Shown: in pieces, positions 26,300 to 34,867 of the stretch
How the letters are laid out: the number at the start of each line of letters is the position of its first letter
Position numbering within the stretch: the first letter of the stretch is position 1
Assembly: GCF_015291665.1 (NCBI RefSeq)
Contig: NZ_CP030048.1
Coordinates: 558,001 to 622,000, forward strand
DNA length: 64,000 nucleotides
DNA from: Bradyrhizobium sp. CCBAU 53338
GTDB taxonomy: Bacteria > Pseudomonadota > Alphaproteobacteria > Rhizobiales > Xanthobacteraceae
Direction of reading: 5' to 3'
Notes under the pieces: generated by a model
What the model was told of the DNA's origin: nothing
Seen by the model: only the letters and a program-made list of their open reading frames with translations
Database searches by the model: none
Position numbers and translations under genes: made by a program

Positions 26300-27073
26300 A
26301 TGAGCATGCAGCAAGATTCTTCCGCAACTGCTTCCCCGCCGGCGGGCTCGACCGTCGATGCCGCCGAGATCGCGAAATTCTCAAAGCTCTCGGCCGAGTG
26401 GTGGGATCCCAAGGGCAAGATGGCGCCGCTGCACCGGATCAATCCGCTGCGGCTCGGCTATATCCGCGACGCCGCCTGCCGCAAGTTCGAGCGCAACGTG
26501 CGCAGTCTCAACTGCCTCGGCGGCCTGCGCGTGCTCGACATCGGCTGCGGTGCCGGCCTGTTGTGCGAGCCGCTGTCGCGCCTTGGCGCGCAGGTCATCG
26601 GCGTCGATCCGTCGGCCAGCAACATCGCTGCCGCAAAGCTGCATGCCGGCAAGAGCCATCTGTCGATCGACTATCGCTGCACCACGGTGGAGGGGATCGA
26701 CCCGCGCGAGCGTTTTGACATCGTCCTGGCGATGGAAGTGGTCGAACACGTCGTCGACGTCGGCGTCTTCCTGAAGCGCTGCGCCTCGATGCTGAAGCCG
26801 AACGGCCTGATGGTAGTGTCCACGCTCAACCGCAACTGGAAGAGCTTTGCGCTCGCCATTGTCGGCGCCGAATACGTCCTGCGCTGGCTGCCGCGCGGCA
26901 CCCACGAATGGAACAAGTTCGTCACCCCGGACGAACTGACCAAATACCTCCTCGACAACCGTCTCGTCATCACCGAGCAGACCGGTGTGGTTTACTCGCC
27001 ATTCGCCGACAAATGGACGCTCTCGTCGGACATGGACGTGAACTACATGGTGGTGGCGGAAGGAATGGTCTGA
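26300..27073 (+). CDS. ubiG: ubiquinone biosynthesis O-methyltransferase
   Basis: 257 residues. The N-terminal AEIAKFSKLSAEWWDPKGKM and LHRINPLRLGYI blocks are characteristic of UbiG/Coq3. SAM motif I is RVLDIGCGAGLLCEPLSRLG and the post-motif is GVDPSASNIAAAKLHA. It carries out both O-methylation steps of ubiquinone synthesis at the membrane. It is preceded by the PH-domain gene in the same direction. Confidence 0.96.
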   Translation: MSMQQDSSATASPPAGSTVDAAEIAKFSKLSAEWWDPKGKMAPLHRINPLRLGYIRDAACRKFERNVRSLNCLGGLRVLDIGCGAGLLCEPLSRLGAQVIGVDPSASNIAAAKLHAGKSHLSIDYRCTTVEGIDPRERFDIVLAMEVVEHVVDVGVFLKRCASMLKPNGLMVVSTLNRNWKSFALAIVGAEYVLRWLPRGTHEWNKFVTPDELTKYLLDNRLVITEQTGVVYSPFADKWTLSSDMDVNYMVVAEGMV

Positions 27074-27213
27074 GGCCAAGCAGTCTCTAAGTACTCGCCG
27101 GGACGACGGCGGAGAGTGTAGCGAGAGCATCGCTCCTATGACGTGGGCGTGATTGACCTCTTGCCGTGCTGACGGCAGGTTGCGTCAACATTTCCGCAGC
27201 AGCCACCCCACCC

Positions 27214-28113
27214 ATGTTCACCGTCACCAGCCTCTGGATTCCCTTCACCGTCGTTGCTGCGCTCGGCCAGGTCGCGCGCAACGCGATGCAGCGGTCGCTG
27301 ACAAAGCCGCTGGGGACGTGGGGCGCGACCAATATCCGCTTCCTGTTCGGCTTCCCGTTCTCGCTGCTGTTTCTGGGGCTGGTGCTGGTTGCGACCGGCG
27401 ATCACATCGGCATGCCGCCATCAGTATTCTGGCCGTGGCTGCTGCTGGGCGCACTCAGCCAGATCGTTGCGACCGGGCTGATGCTGCTCGCGATGAACGA
27501 CCGCTCCTTCGTGGTGACGACCGCCTATCTGAAGACCGAGGCGATCCAGACTGCGATCTTCGGCTTCGTCTTCCTCGGCGATCACCTGACCTGGCTGAAG
27601 GTGCTGGCGATCGTGGTCGCCACTGTCGGTGTCGTCATCACCGCGCTGCGGCCCGGCGGCGAGAAGAGTTTTGCCGAGTTGAAGCCGACCATCACCGGCC
27701 TCGTCGCGGCTGCGGCGTTCGCGCTGTCGGCGGTCGGTTTTCGCGGCGCGATCATCAACGTTCCCGGCATCTCCTTCGTGACCGCGGCCTCGTTCACGCT
27801 GGTGCTCGGCCTGTTCGTGCAGACGCTGATCCTGACGATCTATCTGCTCTGGCGCGCGCCAAAGGTGCTTCAGTCGATCCTGGGGCTATGGCGGCCGTCG
27901 CTGCTGGCCGGCTTCATGGGCGCCTTCGCCTCCCAGTTCTGGTTCCTTGCGTTCGCGCTGACGGCCGCCGCCAATGTCCGCACCCTCGCGCTGATCGAGG
28001 TGTTGTTCGCGCAAGCCGTTGCGTATTACTCGTTCAAGCAGCCGATCGCATCGCGCGAGATTTTCGGCATCATGCTGATCGTGGTCGGCGTAGCGCTGCT
28101 GGTGGGGTTCTAG
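27214..28113 (+). CDS. DMT-superfamily (EamA) transporter
   Basis: 299 residues from the ATG at 27214 (an in-frame start at 27166 adds 16 residues). About ten hydrophobic helices form two EamA repeats; the first repeat contains the conserved TAYLKTEAIQTAIFGFVFLG. The second contains NVRTLALIEVLFAQAVAYYS near the C-terminus. Related proteins export amino acids or drugs, and the substrate is unknown. A palindromic repeat element follows 5 bases after the stop. Confidence 0.88.
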   Translation: MFTVTSLWIPFTVVAALGQVARNAMQRSLTKPLGTWGATNIRFLFGFPFSLLFLGLVLVATGDHIGMPPSVFWPWLLLGALSQIVATGLMLLAMNDRSFVVTTAYLKTEAIQTAIFGFVFLGDHLTWLKVLAIVVATVGVVITALRPGGEKSFAELKPTITGLVAAAAFALSAVGFRGAIINVPGISFVTAASFTLVLGLFVQTLILTIYLLWRAPKVLQSILGLWRPSLLAGFMGAFASQFWFLAFALTAAANVRTLALIEVLFAQAVAYYSFKQPIASREIFGIMLIVVGVALLVGF

Positions 28114-28117
28114 CTAT

Positions 28118-28220
28118 CTGTCATTCCGGGGCGATGCGTAGCATCGAACCCGCAATCTCGAGGTTCTCAGGTGCGCAACTGCGCACCCGAGTTCGCGCTT
28201 TGCGCGCCCCGGAACGACAG
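28118..28220. repeat. 103-bp palindromic dispersed repeat, copy 1
   Basis: Near-perfect 16-base terminal inverted arms (CTGTCATTCCGGGGCG and CGCCCCGGAACGACAG) enclose internal pairs such as GATGCGTAGCATC and GGTGCGCAACTGCGCACC. A second copy lies at 55484-55585 with the same layout. Folding would give a multi-branched RNA hairpin. Similar elements are known intergenically in Bradyrhizobium and resemble palindromic (REP/BIME-like) repeats. Confidence 0.85.
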
Positions 28221-28226
28221 CAACCG

Positions 28227-28703
28227 TCAGTTCCGGTCTTCCGGCAAGGTCGGCAACGGCGAGACCTCGATGCCTTCGTCGATCAGCGACTTCGCATCCT
28301 CCGGCGAGGCCTCGCCGTAGATCGGGCGATGCTCCTTGTCGCCGTAGTGCATCGCGCGCGCTTCGTTCGCAAAGCGCTCGCCGACATTATCGGCGTTCTT
28401 GACGATGTGGTCGCGCAACTCTTTCAGCTTGGTGCGCAGCTCGCGCTCCTGCGCCATCATCAGCGAGGTGGATCCAGACTGCGTAGCCTCGGGCGGCGGC
28501 GTCGTGGCCGGCTCCGCCGGAGGTGTTGCGCGCCCCTTCTTGCCGACGATGCGCGGCGCCATGATCGCCTTGTCGACCTTGGCCGAGCCGCAGATCGGGC
28601 AGGTTACCAACTTACGCTTCACCTGCGAATCATAGGCAGCCGAGCTCTGGAACCAGCTTTCGAACTCGTGTTTGCGGTCGCAATGAAGCGCGTAGCGGAT
28701 CAT
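28227..28703 (-). CDS. DUF1178 family protein
   Basis: 158 residues. The N-terminal MIRYALHCDRKHEFESWFQS and the later TCPICGS give a zinc-ribbon-like pair of Cys sites, as in DUF1178. The C-terminal half has the conserved RELRTKLKELRDHIVKNADN and ARAMHYGDKEHRPIYGEASP blocks. Function is unknown. It overlaps the nitrilase gene by 4 bases (28700-28703) and is the last gene of the comF-grxC-nitrilase-DUF1178 cluster. Confidence 0.92.
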   Translation of the reverse strand: MIRYALHCDRKHEFESWFQSSAAYDSQVKRKLVTCPICGSAKVDKAIMAPRIVGKKGRATPPAEPATTPPPEATQSGSTSLMMAQERELRTKLKELRDHIVKNADNVGERFANEARAMHYGDKEHRPIYGEASPEDAKSLIDEGIEVSPLPTLPEDRN

Positions 28704-29575
28704 GCCGATCCCCGCACCAGATGCAGATGATCCGGCCCGGCCTTGGGATCGGAGACGCCGAAGCGGCGGCCGTGCTGGAGTGACGGGATCGCGCGGCGCG
28801 CGGTCTCGACCCTGGCCGGATCGATCTTGGCCATGATGATGCCGGGCTCGACGTCGCCCTCGGCGAGGATCTCGCCCCAGGGATCGATGATCAGCGAGTG
28901 ACCATAGGTCTCGCGCTTGTTCTCGTGGGTGCCTGCCTGGGCGGCCGCGAAGATGAAGCAGCCGGTCTCGATCGCGCGCGAGCGCAACAGGATGTGCCAG
29001 TGCGCTTCGCCGGTCTTGCGGGTGAAGGCGGAAGGAACGGTGATGAAGTAGGCGCCACTTTCGGCGAGCGCGCGGTAGAGCGCGGGGAAACGCACGTCGT
29101 AGCAGATCGTCAAGCCAACGCGACCCCAGGGCAGGTCGGAGATGACGGCCGTCTCGCCCGGCTGGTAGTTGGCGGATTCGCGATAGCTCTCGCCGTCCGG
29201 CAGCTCGATGTCGAACATGTGGATCTTGTCGTAGCTCGCGAGCACCTGGCCCTCGGGCCCGATCAGGAAAGAGCGGTTGACCGCCTTCTCGGCCGAGAAG
29301 CGCAGCGCCAGGGAGCCGACATGGAGATGGATCTTCAGCTCGGCCGCGAGCGCGCGATAGGCCTTCAACGAGGCATCGTCCTCTTCGCTCTGCAGATGCT
29401 CGAACAGCGCCTTGCGATTCAGCTGCATCATGTTGCTGACTTCAGGCGTCTGCACGTAGTCGGCGCCCTTGGCCGCCGCCTCCCGGATCAGCTTGGTGGC
29501 CTGTGCGAGGCTCGGCTCGGGTAACAGGCCGGTCCGCATCTGGATCATCGCAGCGGTGAAGGTCCTGTCGCTCAT
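28700..29575 (-). CDS. carbon-nitrogen hydrolase (nitrilase superfamily)
   Basis: 291 residues from the ATG at 29575. The catalytic Cys is in VGLTICYDVRFPALYRALAE, and the Lys is in YDKIHMFDIELPDGESYRES. The catalytic Glu of the family lies in the first third. It resembles the Nit1/Nit2-like amidases (deaminated glutathione amidase or omega-amidase), not true nitrilases. It overlaps grxC by 4 bases (29572-29575), suggesting translational coupling and a possible link to glutathione repair. Confidence 0.92.
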   Translation of the reverse strand: MSDRTFTAAMIQMRTGLLPEPSLAQATKLIREAAAKGADYVQTPEVSNMMQLNRKALFEHLQSEEDDASLKAYRALAAELKIHLHVGSLALRFSAEKAVNRSFLIGPEGQVLASYDKIHMFDIELPDGESYRESANYQPGETAVISDLPWGRVGLTICYDVRFPALYRALAESGAYFITVPSAFTRKTGEAHWHILLRSRAIETGCFIFAAAQAGTHENKRETYGHSLIIDPWGEILAEGDVEPGIIMAKIDPARVETARRAIPSLQHGRRFGVSDPKAGPDHLHLVRGSA

Positions 29576-29847
29576 GACGCGGCCTTCACGCTTTCGAGCA
29601 GGCCGTCGAGCTTGCCCTCGCGATCGAGCGCGTAAAGGTCGTCGCAGCCGCCGATATGGGTTCCGCCGATCCAGATCTGCGGGAAGGTCGAGCCCTCGCC
29701 GGCGCGGTCGTACATCTCCTCGCGCCAGGCCGGATTCTGGGCGACGTCGAATTCCGTAAAGGCCGCCTTCTTTCGGGTCAGAAGCGACCTGGCGGCGGAA
29801 CAATAGCCGCACCCCGGCCTGGTGTAGATCTCGACAGCAGCAGTCAT
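29572..29847 (-). CDS. grxC: glutaredoxin 3
   Basis: 91 residues from the ATG at 29847; an upstream in-frame ATG at 29865 is the alternative. The dithiol site is CGYC, in YTRPGCGYCSAARSLLTRKK, instead of the more usual CPYC. The cis-Pro (FPQIWIGGTHIGGCDDLYAL) and GG glutathione-binding motif are intact. It reduces protein disulfides and glutathionylated proteins with GSH. It lies in the comF-grxC-nitrilase cluster. Confidence 0.93.
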   Translation of the reverse strand: MTAAVEIYTRPGCGYCSAARSLLTRKKAAFTEFDVAQNPAWREEMYDRAGEGSTFPQIWIGGTHIGGCDDLYALDREGKLDGLLESVKAAS

Positions 29848-29894
29848 GTCGTCCAGCGCTCTCATGTCATGAATTCATTGAATTATATGGGAGT

Positions 29895-30692
29895 TTACCT
29901 GATCTCGACAACCCGGGCAAAGACCAGCACGTCGACCTGGGCCGCCTTCGCGCGCAGCAGGGCGCGGGCGCAGGCATCCAGGGTCGCACCCGACGTCAGG
30001 ACGTCATCGACAAGAATGATGCGCCGGCCCTGGATTTCGGCCTGGCGGTCGGGGGATACCTGGAATGCGCCCTGTACATTGGTGGCGCGCTGGGCCCGCG
30101 ACAGGCCGATCTGCTGCTCGGTGGCGCGCACTCTGCGGAGCACATCGCCGCGCACCTTCACCCCGCTCTGCCGTGAGACGATCTGCGCCAGCGCGCCGGA
30201 CTGATTGTACCGGCGGCGCCAGGCCCGGCGCCAATGCAGGGGCACCGGCACCAGCATGTCGGCGTCCGCGAGCAGCTCACTGCCCGCACGCGCCATCCAG
30301 CGGCCCATGGCGGGTGCGAGGTCCGTCCGGTCCTGGTATTTCAGCGCATGCACCAGCGTGCGCGCGACGTCGTCGTAACGCAACGCCGCGCGGGCGCGCA
30401 TGTAAGCCGGCGGGCTCGCGATCGCCTCCATCGACAGCATGTCGGGGCCGGGGTCATAGACGAAGGGAATGCCGAGCCGCGGACAATAGGGCCGCTCGAT
30501 GAACGACAGCCGTGACCAGCACGCCGCGCACACGCCCTCGCCATCGACCGGCTCGCGGCAGGACACGCACAGCGTCGGCAGCGCAATGTCGAGCGCAAGC
30601 CGCGCGGCGCGCGACAGCACGTGGCGGCCGGCCGTCCACGCGGCACGAAGGGGTGCGGCGATGGAGCGGGTGCGGGCGGCGTCGGCGTCCAT
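29895..30692 (-). CDS. ComF-family phosphoribosyltransferase-like protein
   Basis: 265 residues. The N-terminal zinc-finger-like part has CVSC and CAAC pairs (about residues 42-58), but the next knuckle reads YCPRLGIPF where CPxCGxPF is usual, so one Cys is missing. The PRPP-binding motif RIILVDDVLTSGATLDACAR is intact near residue 230. ComF is tied to DNA uptake in competent bacteria, while the role in Rhizobiales is unclear. It heads the cluster with grxC, the nitrilase and DUF1178, divergent from the methyltransferase gene. Confidence 0.92.
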   Translation of the reverse strand: MDADAARTRSIAAPLRAAWTAGRHVLSRAARLALDIALPTLCVSCREPVDGEGVCAACWSRLSFIERPYCPRLGIPFVYDPGPDMLSMEAIASPPAYMRARAALRYDDVARTLVHALKYQDRTDLAPAMGRWMARAGSELLADADMLVPVPLHWRRAWRRRYNQSGALAQIVSRQSGVKVRGDVLRRVRATEQQIGLSRAQRATNVQGAFQVSPDRQAEIQGRRIILVDDVLTSGATLDACARALLRAKAAQVDVLVFARVVEIR

Positions 30693-30756
30693 GGAGAGAG
30701 GCTAGCGCCGCATGCAACGGATTGCCAGAACCGTCGTGATCGGCGTAACCAGCGGC

Positions 30757-31605
30757 ATGGCTCAGACCCCGCAAACCCCGCCCGCTCTGTTCGATCGCAC
30801 CTTGCTGCATACGCGACAGCGACGTGCTCGGGCGCTGGGTGATGTGACCTTCCTGCTCGACCGGGTCGCAGAAGACATGTCCGACCGGCTTGCCGCGGTG
30901 ACGCGCGAGTTTCATGCCCCAGTCGAGCTCTGGACACCAGGGGAGGGGCTCGCCGGATTGCGCACGCGGCTGCCTTCCATCGAACGGATCGCGCTCGATG
31001 GGGCGCGCGCGGAGACATTGCCGTTCGCACCCGAGAGCCTCGATCTCGTCGTCTCGGCGCTGGCGCTGCAATTCGTCAACGACCTGCCGGGCGTGCTCGC
31101 GCAGATCCGCCGCGCACTGAAACCTGATGGCTTGCTGCTGGCGGCGATGATCGGCGGCGATAGCCTGACCGAGCTGCGCCAGGCCTTTGCCGCGGCGGAG
31201 GCCGAATGCGAAGGCGGCGTGTCCCCGCGCGTCGCGCCGTTCGCCGATCTGCGCGACATCGGCGCACTGCTGCAGCGGGCGGGCTTCGCGTTGCCGGTGA
31301 CCGATGTCGACCGCGTCGTGGTGCGTTATGGCAATGCGTTCGCGCTGATGCAGGATCTCCGCCGCATGGGCGCGACCAATGTGCTGATCGAGCGGCGGCG
31401 CACGCCGAGCCGTCGCAGGACCTTGCTGCGCACGGCCGAAATCTACGCCGAACGCTTCGCCGATGCCGACGGCCGCATCCGCGCGACCTTCGACATCATC
31501 TGGCTCTCCGGTTGGGCGCCGCATGCAAGCCAGCAGCAGCCGCTGAAGCCGGGATCGGCGAAGGCGAGCCTGGCGGAGGCGGTGAAGAAGGCTGGGAGAG
31601 ATTGA
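30757..31605 (+). CDS. BioC-like SAM-dependent methyltransferase
   Basis: 282 residues from the ATG at 30757 (the 30712 start adds 15 residues). The N-terminal FDRTLLHTRQRRARALGD and FLLDRVAEDMSDRLAAVTRE blocks and the AMIGGDSLTELRQAFAAAEA segment match the family of the mitochondrial complex I factor NDUFAF5 and bacterial BioC-like proteins. SAM motif I is weak: the usual DLGCGTG is absent and ELWTPGEGLAGLR lies in its place, so the activity may be reduced or altered. It is divergent from comF. Confidence 0.87.
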   Translation: MAQTPQTPPALFDRTLLHTRQRRARALGDVTFLLDRVAEDMSDRLAAVTREFHAPVELWTPGEGLAGLRTRLPSIERIALDGARAETLPFAPESLDLVVSALALQFVNDLPGVLAQIRRALKPDGLLLAAMIGGDSLTELRQAFAAAEAECEGGVSPRVAPFADLRDIGALLQRAGFALPVTDVDRVVVRYGNAFALMQDLRRMGATNVLIERRRTPSRRRTLLRTAEIYAERFADADGRIRATFDIIWLSGWAPHASQQQPLKPGSAKASLAEAVKKAGRD

Positions 31606-31630
31606 GCTGCGTCCGTGACCCAGCTCGCCC

Positions 31631-32068
31631 TCACAGCAGCAAATCGATCAAATGCGGGATCAGCGGAATGTCCGCCGGCGGCATCGGGTAGTCGCGCAGC
31701 TTGTTGGCGCGGACCCAGGCGAGGGTCTGGCCTTCGCGCGGCGTGACCTGGCCTTCCCAGCGCCGGCAGATATAGAGCGGCATCAGGAGGTGAAACGTCT
31801 CGTAGCCGTAGCTCGCGAAGGTGAGCGGCGCGAGGCACGGCTCGGCGACCGTGATGCCGAGCTCCTCGTGGAGCTCTCGGATCAGGCTCTGCTCCGGCCG
31901 TTCGCCGGGCTCGAGCTTGCCGCCGGGAAATTCCCAGAGGCCGGCGAGCGTCTTGCCCTCCGGGCGTTGCGCGATCAGGACGCGCTTGTCGGCATCGACC
32001 AGCGCGCAGGCCACCACCAGTGTCAATTTGAGATCGGCCATGCGCAACTGTCGTTCGCTGGAGGTCAT
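31631..32068 (-). CDS. mutT: 8-oxo-dGTP diphosphatase MutT-type Nudix hydrolase
   Basis: 145 residues (an ATG at 32041 would give 136). The Nudix box begins GGKLEPGERPEQSLIRELHE and continues ELGI, with all catalytic Glu residues present. The preceding RPEGKTLAGLWEFPGGK is typical of MutT. It removes oxidised guanine nucleotides from the pool. In many Rhizobiales mutT follows argJ directly; here a TadG-like gene on the other strand lies between them. Confidence 0.9.
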   Translation of the reverse strand: MTSSERQLRMADLKLTLVVACALVDADKRVLIAQRPEGKTLAGLWEFPGGKLEPGERPEQSLIRELHEELGITVAEPCLAPLTFASYGYETFHLLMPLYICRRWEGQVTPREGQTLAWVRANKLRDYPMPPADIPLIPHLIDLLL

Positions 32069-32179
32069 CGGTAACCGTCTGTTAACCCCGTTGGGGACCG
32101 CGTTCTACGGTCTCAATAAGTCATATTTAATCGGCGGTTCCTAGAGTGGGAACTCTTAAAACCATTCCAGGTCCGATCC

Positions 32180-33511
32180 ATGCGCGCTGCGCTTCGCACT
32201 CTCATTCGCCGGTTCGTCCGCGACAACAGCGGCAATATCGCGGTCATCTTCACGATTGCCTGCGTCCCGTTGATCACCGCGGTCGGCTGTGCGATCGACT
32301 ATTCCCGCGCGACCCAGACCCGCTCCAAGCTTCAGGCCGCCGCCGATGCGGCCAGCGTCGGCTCGATCGCCAAGGCCTCGCCGGCCTTCGTGGCGGCGGG
32401 CTCGATGACGTCGGACGGCTCGATTCCCGCCGGCGTGACCGACGCCCAGAACATCTTCGATGCCAACCGCGCCAATCTGACCGGCTACACGCTCAACAGC
32501 GTCACGCCGACCGTGGTCAAGAGCGGCTCGACCGTCACCTCGACGGTCGCGTTCAGCGCCAACATCAACACCATGTTCCTCGGCCTGATCGGCAAGACCG
32601 CGCTCACCGTGACGGGCACGTCGACCTCGACGGCCAACATGCCGCTTTATGTCGATTTCTATCTCCTGCTGGACAATTCGCCGTCGATGGGCGTGGCGGC
32701 GACGCCGGCGGATGTCACCAAGATGGTCAGCAACACGTCCGACAAGTGCGCCTTCGCCTGTCACGACTACAATGACGCGAACAACTACTACAACCTCGCC
32801 AAGACGCTCGGCGTGACCACGCGGATCGACGTGCTGCGCAGCGCGACCCAGTCGCTGATGGACACGGCTGCGGCCACCGAGACCTATTCGAACCAGTTCC
32901 GCATGGCGATCTACGATTTCGGCGCCGCGTCGAAGACCATCGGCCTGCGCGCGCTGTTCTCGCTGTCGGCGAGCCTGTCGAGTGCCAAGACCGCGGCAGG
33001 CTCCATCGATTTGATGGGCGTCTACGGCAACAACGATGCCTATACCGCCGACAAGGACACCCAGTTCAGCACGGTATTCCCGGCGATCAACACGGCAATC
33101 ACGACGCCGGGCGCGGGCACCTCGGCGGCGCCGATGAAATATCTGTTCTTCGTCTCGGACGGCGTTGCAGACGAATACAACACCGCCTGCTCCAAGCCGA
33201 CGGTGAGCGGCGGCCGCTGCCAGTCGCCGATCGACGTCTCTCTCTGCACCACGATCAAGAACCGCGGCATCAAGATCGCGGTGCTCTACACCACCTATCT
33301 GCAACTGCCGACCAACAGCTGGTACATGACCTACATCGATCCGTTCAACCAGGGACCGTTCGGTCCGTCGCCGAACAGCCAGATCGCGCAGAACATGCAG
33401 AGCTGCGCCTCGCCCGGGCTCTATTTCGAGGTGAGCCCGACCCAAGGAATCTCGGACGCGATGAACGCGCTGTTCAAGAAGGCGGTCGCCGACGCGCGCA
33501 TCGCGGGCTGA
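32180..33511 (+). CDS. TadG-like pilus assembly protein with a VWA-like domain
   Basis: 443 residues. The N-terminal hydrophobic segment GNIAVIFTIACVPLITAVGC (about 18-37) followed by AIDYSRATQTRSKLQAAADA is the classic Tad-type (TadE/TadG) pseudopilin-like start. From about 155 the protein becomes a von Willebrand A-like domain with the metal site DNSPSM at 165-170. No other tad genes are present nearby, so it is an orphan. Secretion or a surface role is inferred. Its codon use matches its neighbours. Confidence 0.88.
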   Translation: MRAALRTLIRRFVRDNSGNIAVIFTIACVPLITAVGCAIDYSRATQTRSKLQAAADAASVGSIAKASPAFVAAGSMTSDGSIPAGVTDAQNIFDANRANLTGYTLNSVTPTVVKSGSTVTSTVAFSANINTMFLGLIGKTALTVTGTSTSTANMPLYVDFYLLLDNSPSMGVAATPADVTKMVSNTSDKCAFACHDYNDANNYYNLAKTLGVTTRIDVLRSATQSLMDTAAATETYSNQFRMAIYDFGAASKTIGLRALFSLSASLSSAKTAAGSIDLMGVYGNNDAYTADKDTQFSTVFPAINTAITTPGAGTSAAPMKYLFFVSDGVADEYNTACSKPTVSGGRCQSPIDVSLCTTIKNRGIKIAVLYTTYLQLPTNSWYMTYIDPFNQGPFGPSPNSQIAQNMQSCASPGLYFEVSPTQGISDAMNALFKKAVADARIAG

Positions 33512-33514
33512 GGC

Positions 33515-34756
33515 CTACGACCGGTAATCCCCGTTGATCGCGACGTACTCCTTGGTGAGATCGCAGGTCAGCACGCGGTCGCGACCCTTGCCGAGGCCGA
33601 GCGAGACCTTGATCGCGATCTCCGGGGCCTTCATCGCTTCCGACACCTGCGCCTCGTCATAATCAGGATCGCGCGCGCCGCTCTTGGCGACGCGGATGCC
33701 GTTGAAGGAGATCGACAGCTTGTCGCGATCGGCCGGCTCGCCGGCCTTGCCGACGGCCATGACCACGCGGCCCCAATTGGCGTCTTCGCCGGCGATCGCG
33801 GTCTTCACCAGCGGTGAGTTCGCGATCGACATCGCGATCTTTCGGGCCGAGGCCTTGGTCTTGGCGCCCTCGACGGTGATCTCGACCAGCTTGCGCGCGC
33901 CTTCGCCGTCGCGGGCGACCTGCTCGGAGAGATTGGCGAGGATCTGGTTGAAGGCCTTCACGAAGGGCTTCAGGCGCGGATCGCTGGCGCGGCTGATCTT
34001 GGGCGCGCCGTGCTGGCCGGCGGCGCCGGTGGCGAACGCCAGCAGCGTGTCGGAGGTCGAGGTGTCGCCGTCGATCGTGACCGCGTTGAACGTGTCCTCG
34101 ACGCCGGCCTTGAGCAGCGCCTGGAGCGCGGCGGGCGCGATCGGGGCGTCGGTGAAGATGAAGGACAGCATCGTCGCCATGTCGGGAGCGATCATGCCGG
34201 CGCCCTTGGCCATGCCGTTGATGGTGACCTTGGCCTTGCCGAGCTTCACGGTCGCGGTCGCGACCTTGGGGAAGGTGTCGGTGGTCATGATCGCCTTGGC
34301 GGCGGCGAGGTAATCGCCGGCTTCCGCGGTCTCGGCCAGGCGGCCGAGCACGCCGTCGAACTTGGTCGCGTCCAGTGGCTCGCCGATCACGCCGGTCGAG
34401 GCCAGGAAGATCTCACTCTCGCTGCAACCGACGGCCTTGGCCGCGATCTTCGCGGTCAGCGCGGTCGAGCCGCGGCCGGTCTTGCCGGTGAAGGCGTTGG
34501 CATTGCCGGAATTGACGACCAGGGCGCGGGCCTTGCCGCCCTTCAGTTTTGCACGGCACCATTCGACCGGCGCGGACGGGCACTTCGACTTGGTGAAGAC
34601 ACCGGCCACCGCGGTGCCCTTGTCCATGATCGCCAGCAGCACGTCGGTGCGGTTCTTGTAGCGGATGCCGGCCTCGGCCGTCGCAAGACGGACGCCCGCG
34701 ATCACGGGCATGTCAGGGACGTTCTTCGGGGCGAGCGGGGAGACTGATGAGGACAT
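33515..34756 (-). CDS. argJ: arginine biosynthesis bifunctional protein ArgJ
   Basis: 413 residues, the typical length. The autocleavage Thr lies in [17 protein letters not shown] (about 190-205). The substrate-binding [11 protein letters not shown] and [15 protein letters not shown] segments are intact, as is the C-terminal NGDYRS end. It transfers acetyl from N-acetylornithine to glutamate (and may use acetyl-CoA), then splits into alpha and beta chains. It is convergent with the TadG-like gene (3 bases apart) and lies downstream of the parvulin gene, from which a hairpin separates it. Confidence 0.96.
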   Translation of the reverse strand: MSSSVSPLAPKNVPDMPVIAGVRLATAEAGIRYKNRTDVLLAIMDKGTAVAGVFTKSKCPSAPVEWCRAKLKGGKARALVVNSGNANAFTGKTGRGSTALTAKIAAKAVGCSESEIFLASTGVIGEPLDATKFDGVLGRLAETAEAGDYLAAAKAIMTTDTFPKVATATVKLGKAKVTINGMAKGAGMIAPDMATMLSFIFTDAPIAPAALQALLKAGVEDTFNAVTIDGDTSTSDTLLAFATGAAGQHGAPKISRASDPRLKPFVKAFNQILANLSEQVARDGEGARKLVEITVEGAKTKASARKIAMSIANSPLVKTAIAGEDANWGRVVMAVGKAGEPADRDKLSISFNGIRVAKSGARDPDYDEAQVSEAMKAPEIAIKVSLGLGKGRDRVLTCDLTKEYVAINGDYRS

Positions 34757-34786
34757 CGCTGGGTGCCTTGGTGAGGTCTGGATATG

Positions 34787-34823
34787 CAGATGCCCGGCCC
34801 CTCTTTGCGGGGCCGGGCATCTG
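34787..34823. terminator. strong hairpin between the parvulin and argJ genes
   Basis: A perfect 15-base stem (CAGATGCCCGGCCCC with GGGGCCGGGCATCTG) and a 7-base loop (TCTTTGC), between co-directional genes. It lacks a U-tract in either direction but is very stable, and should end or stabilise the parvulin transcript. Confidence 0.7.
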
Positions 34824-34867
34824 GTAGGCTTAAATACTCTTCGCGTCGCCGAAGTGACAGCGAATTC

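Noticed and set aside
32156..33445. 429-codon frame antisense to the TadG-like gene
   Set aside because: The plus-strand frame has a clear N-terminal helix and MIDAS motif; the antisense frame is Arg/Val-rich without any domain.
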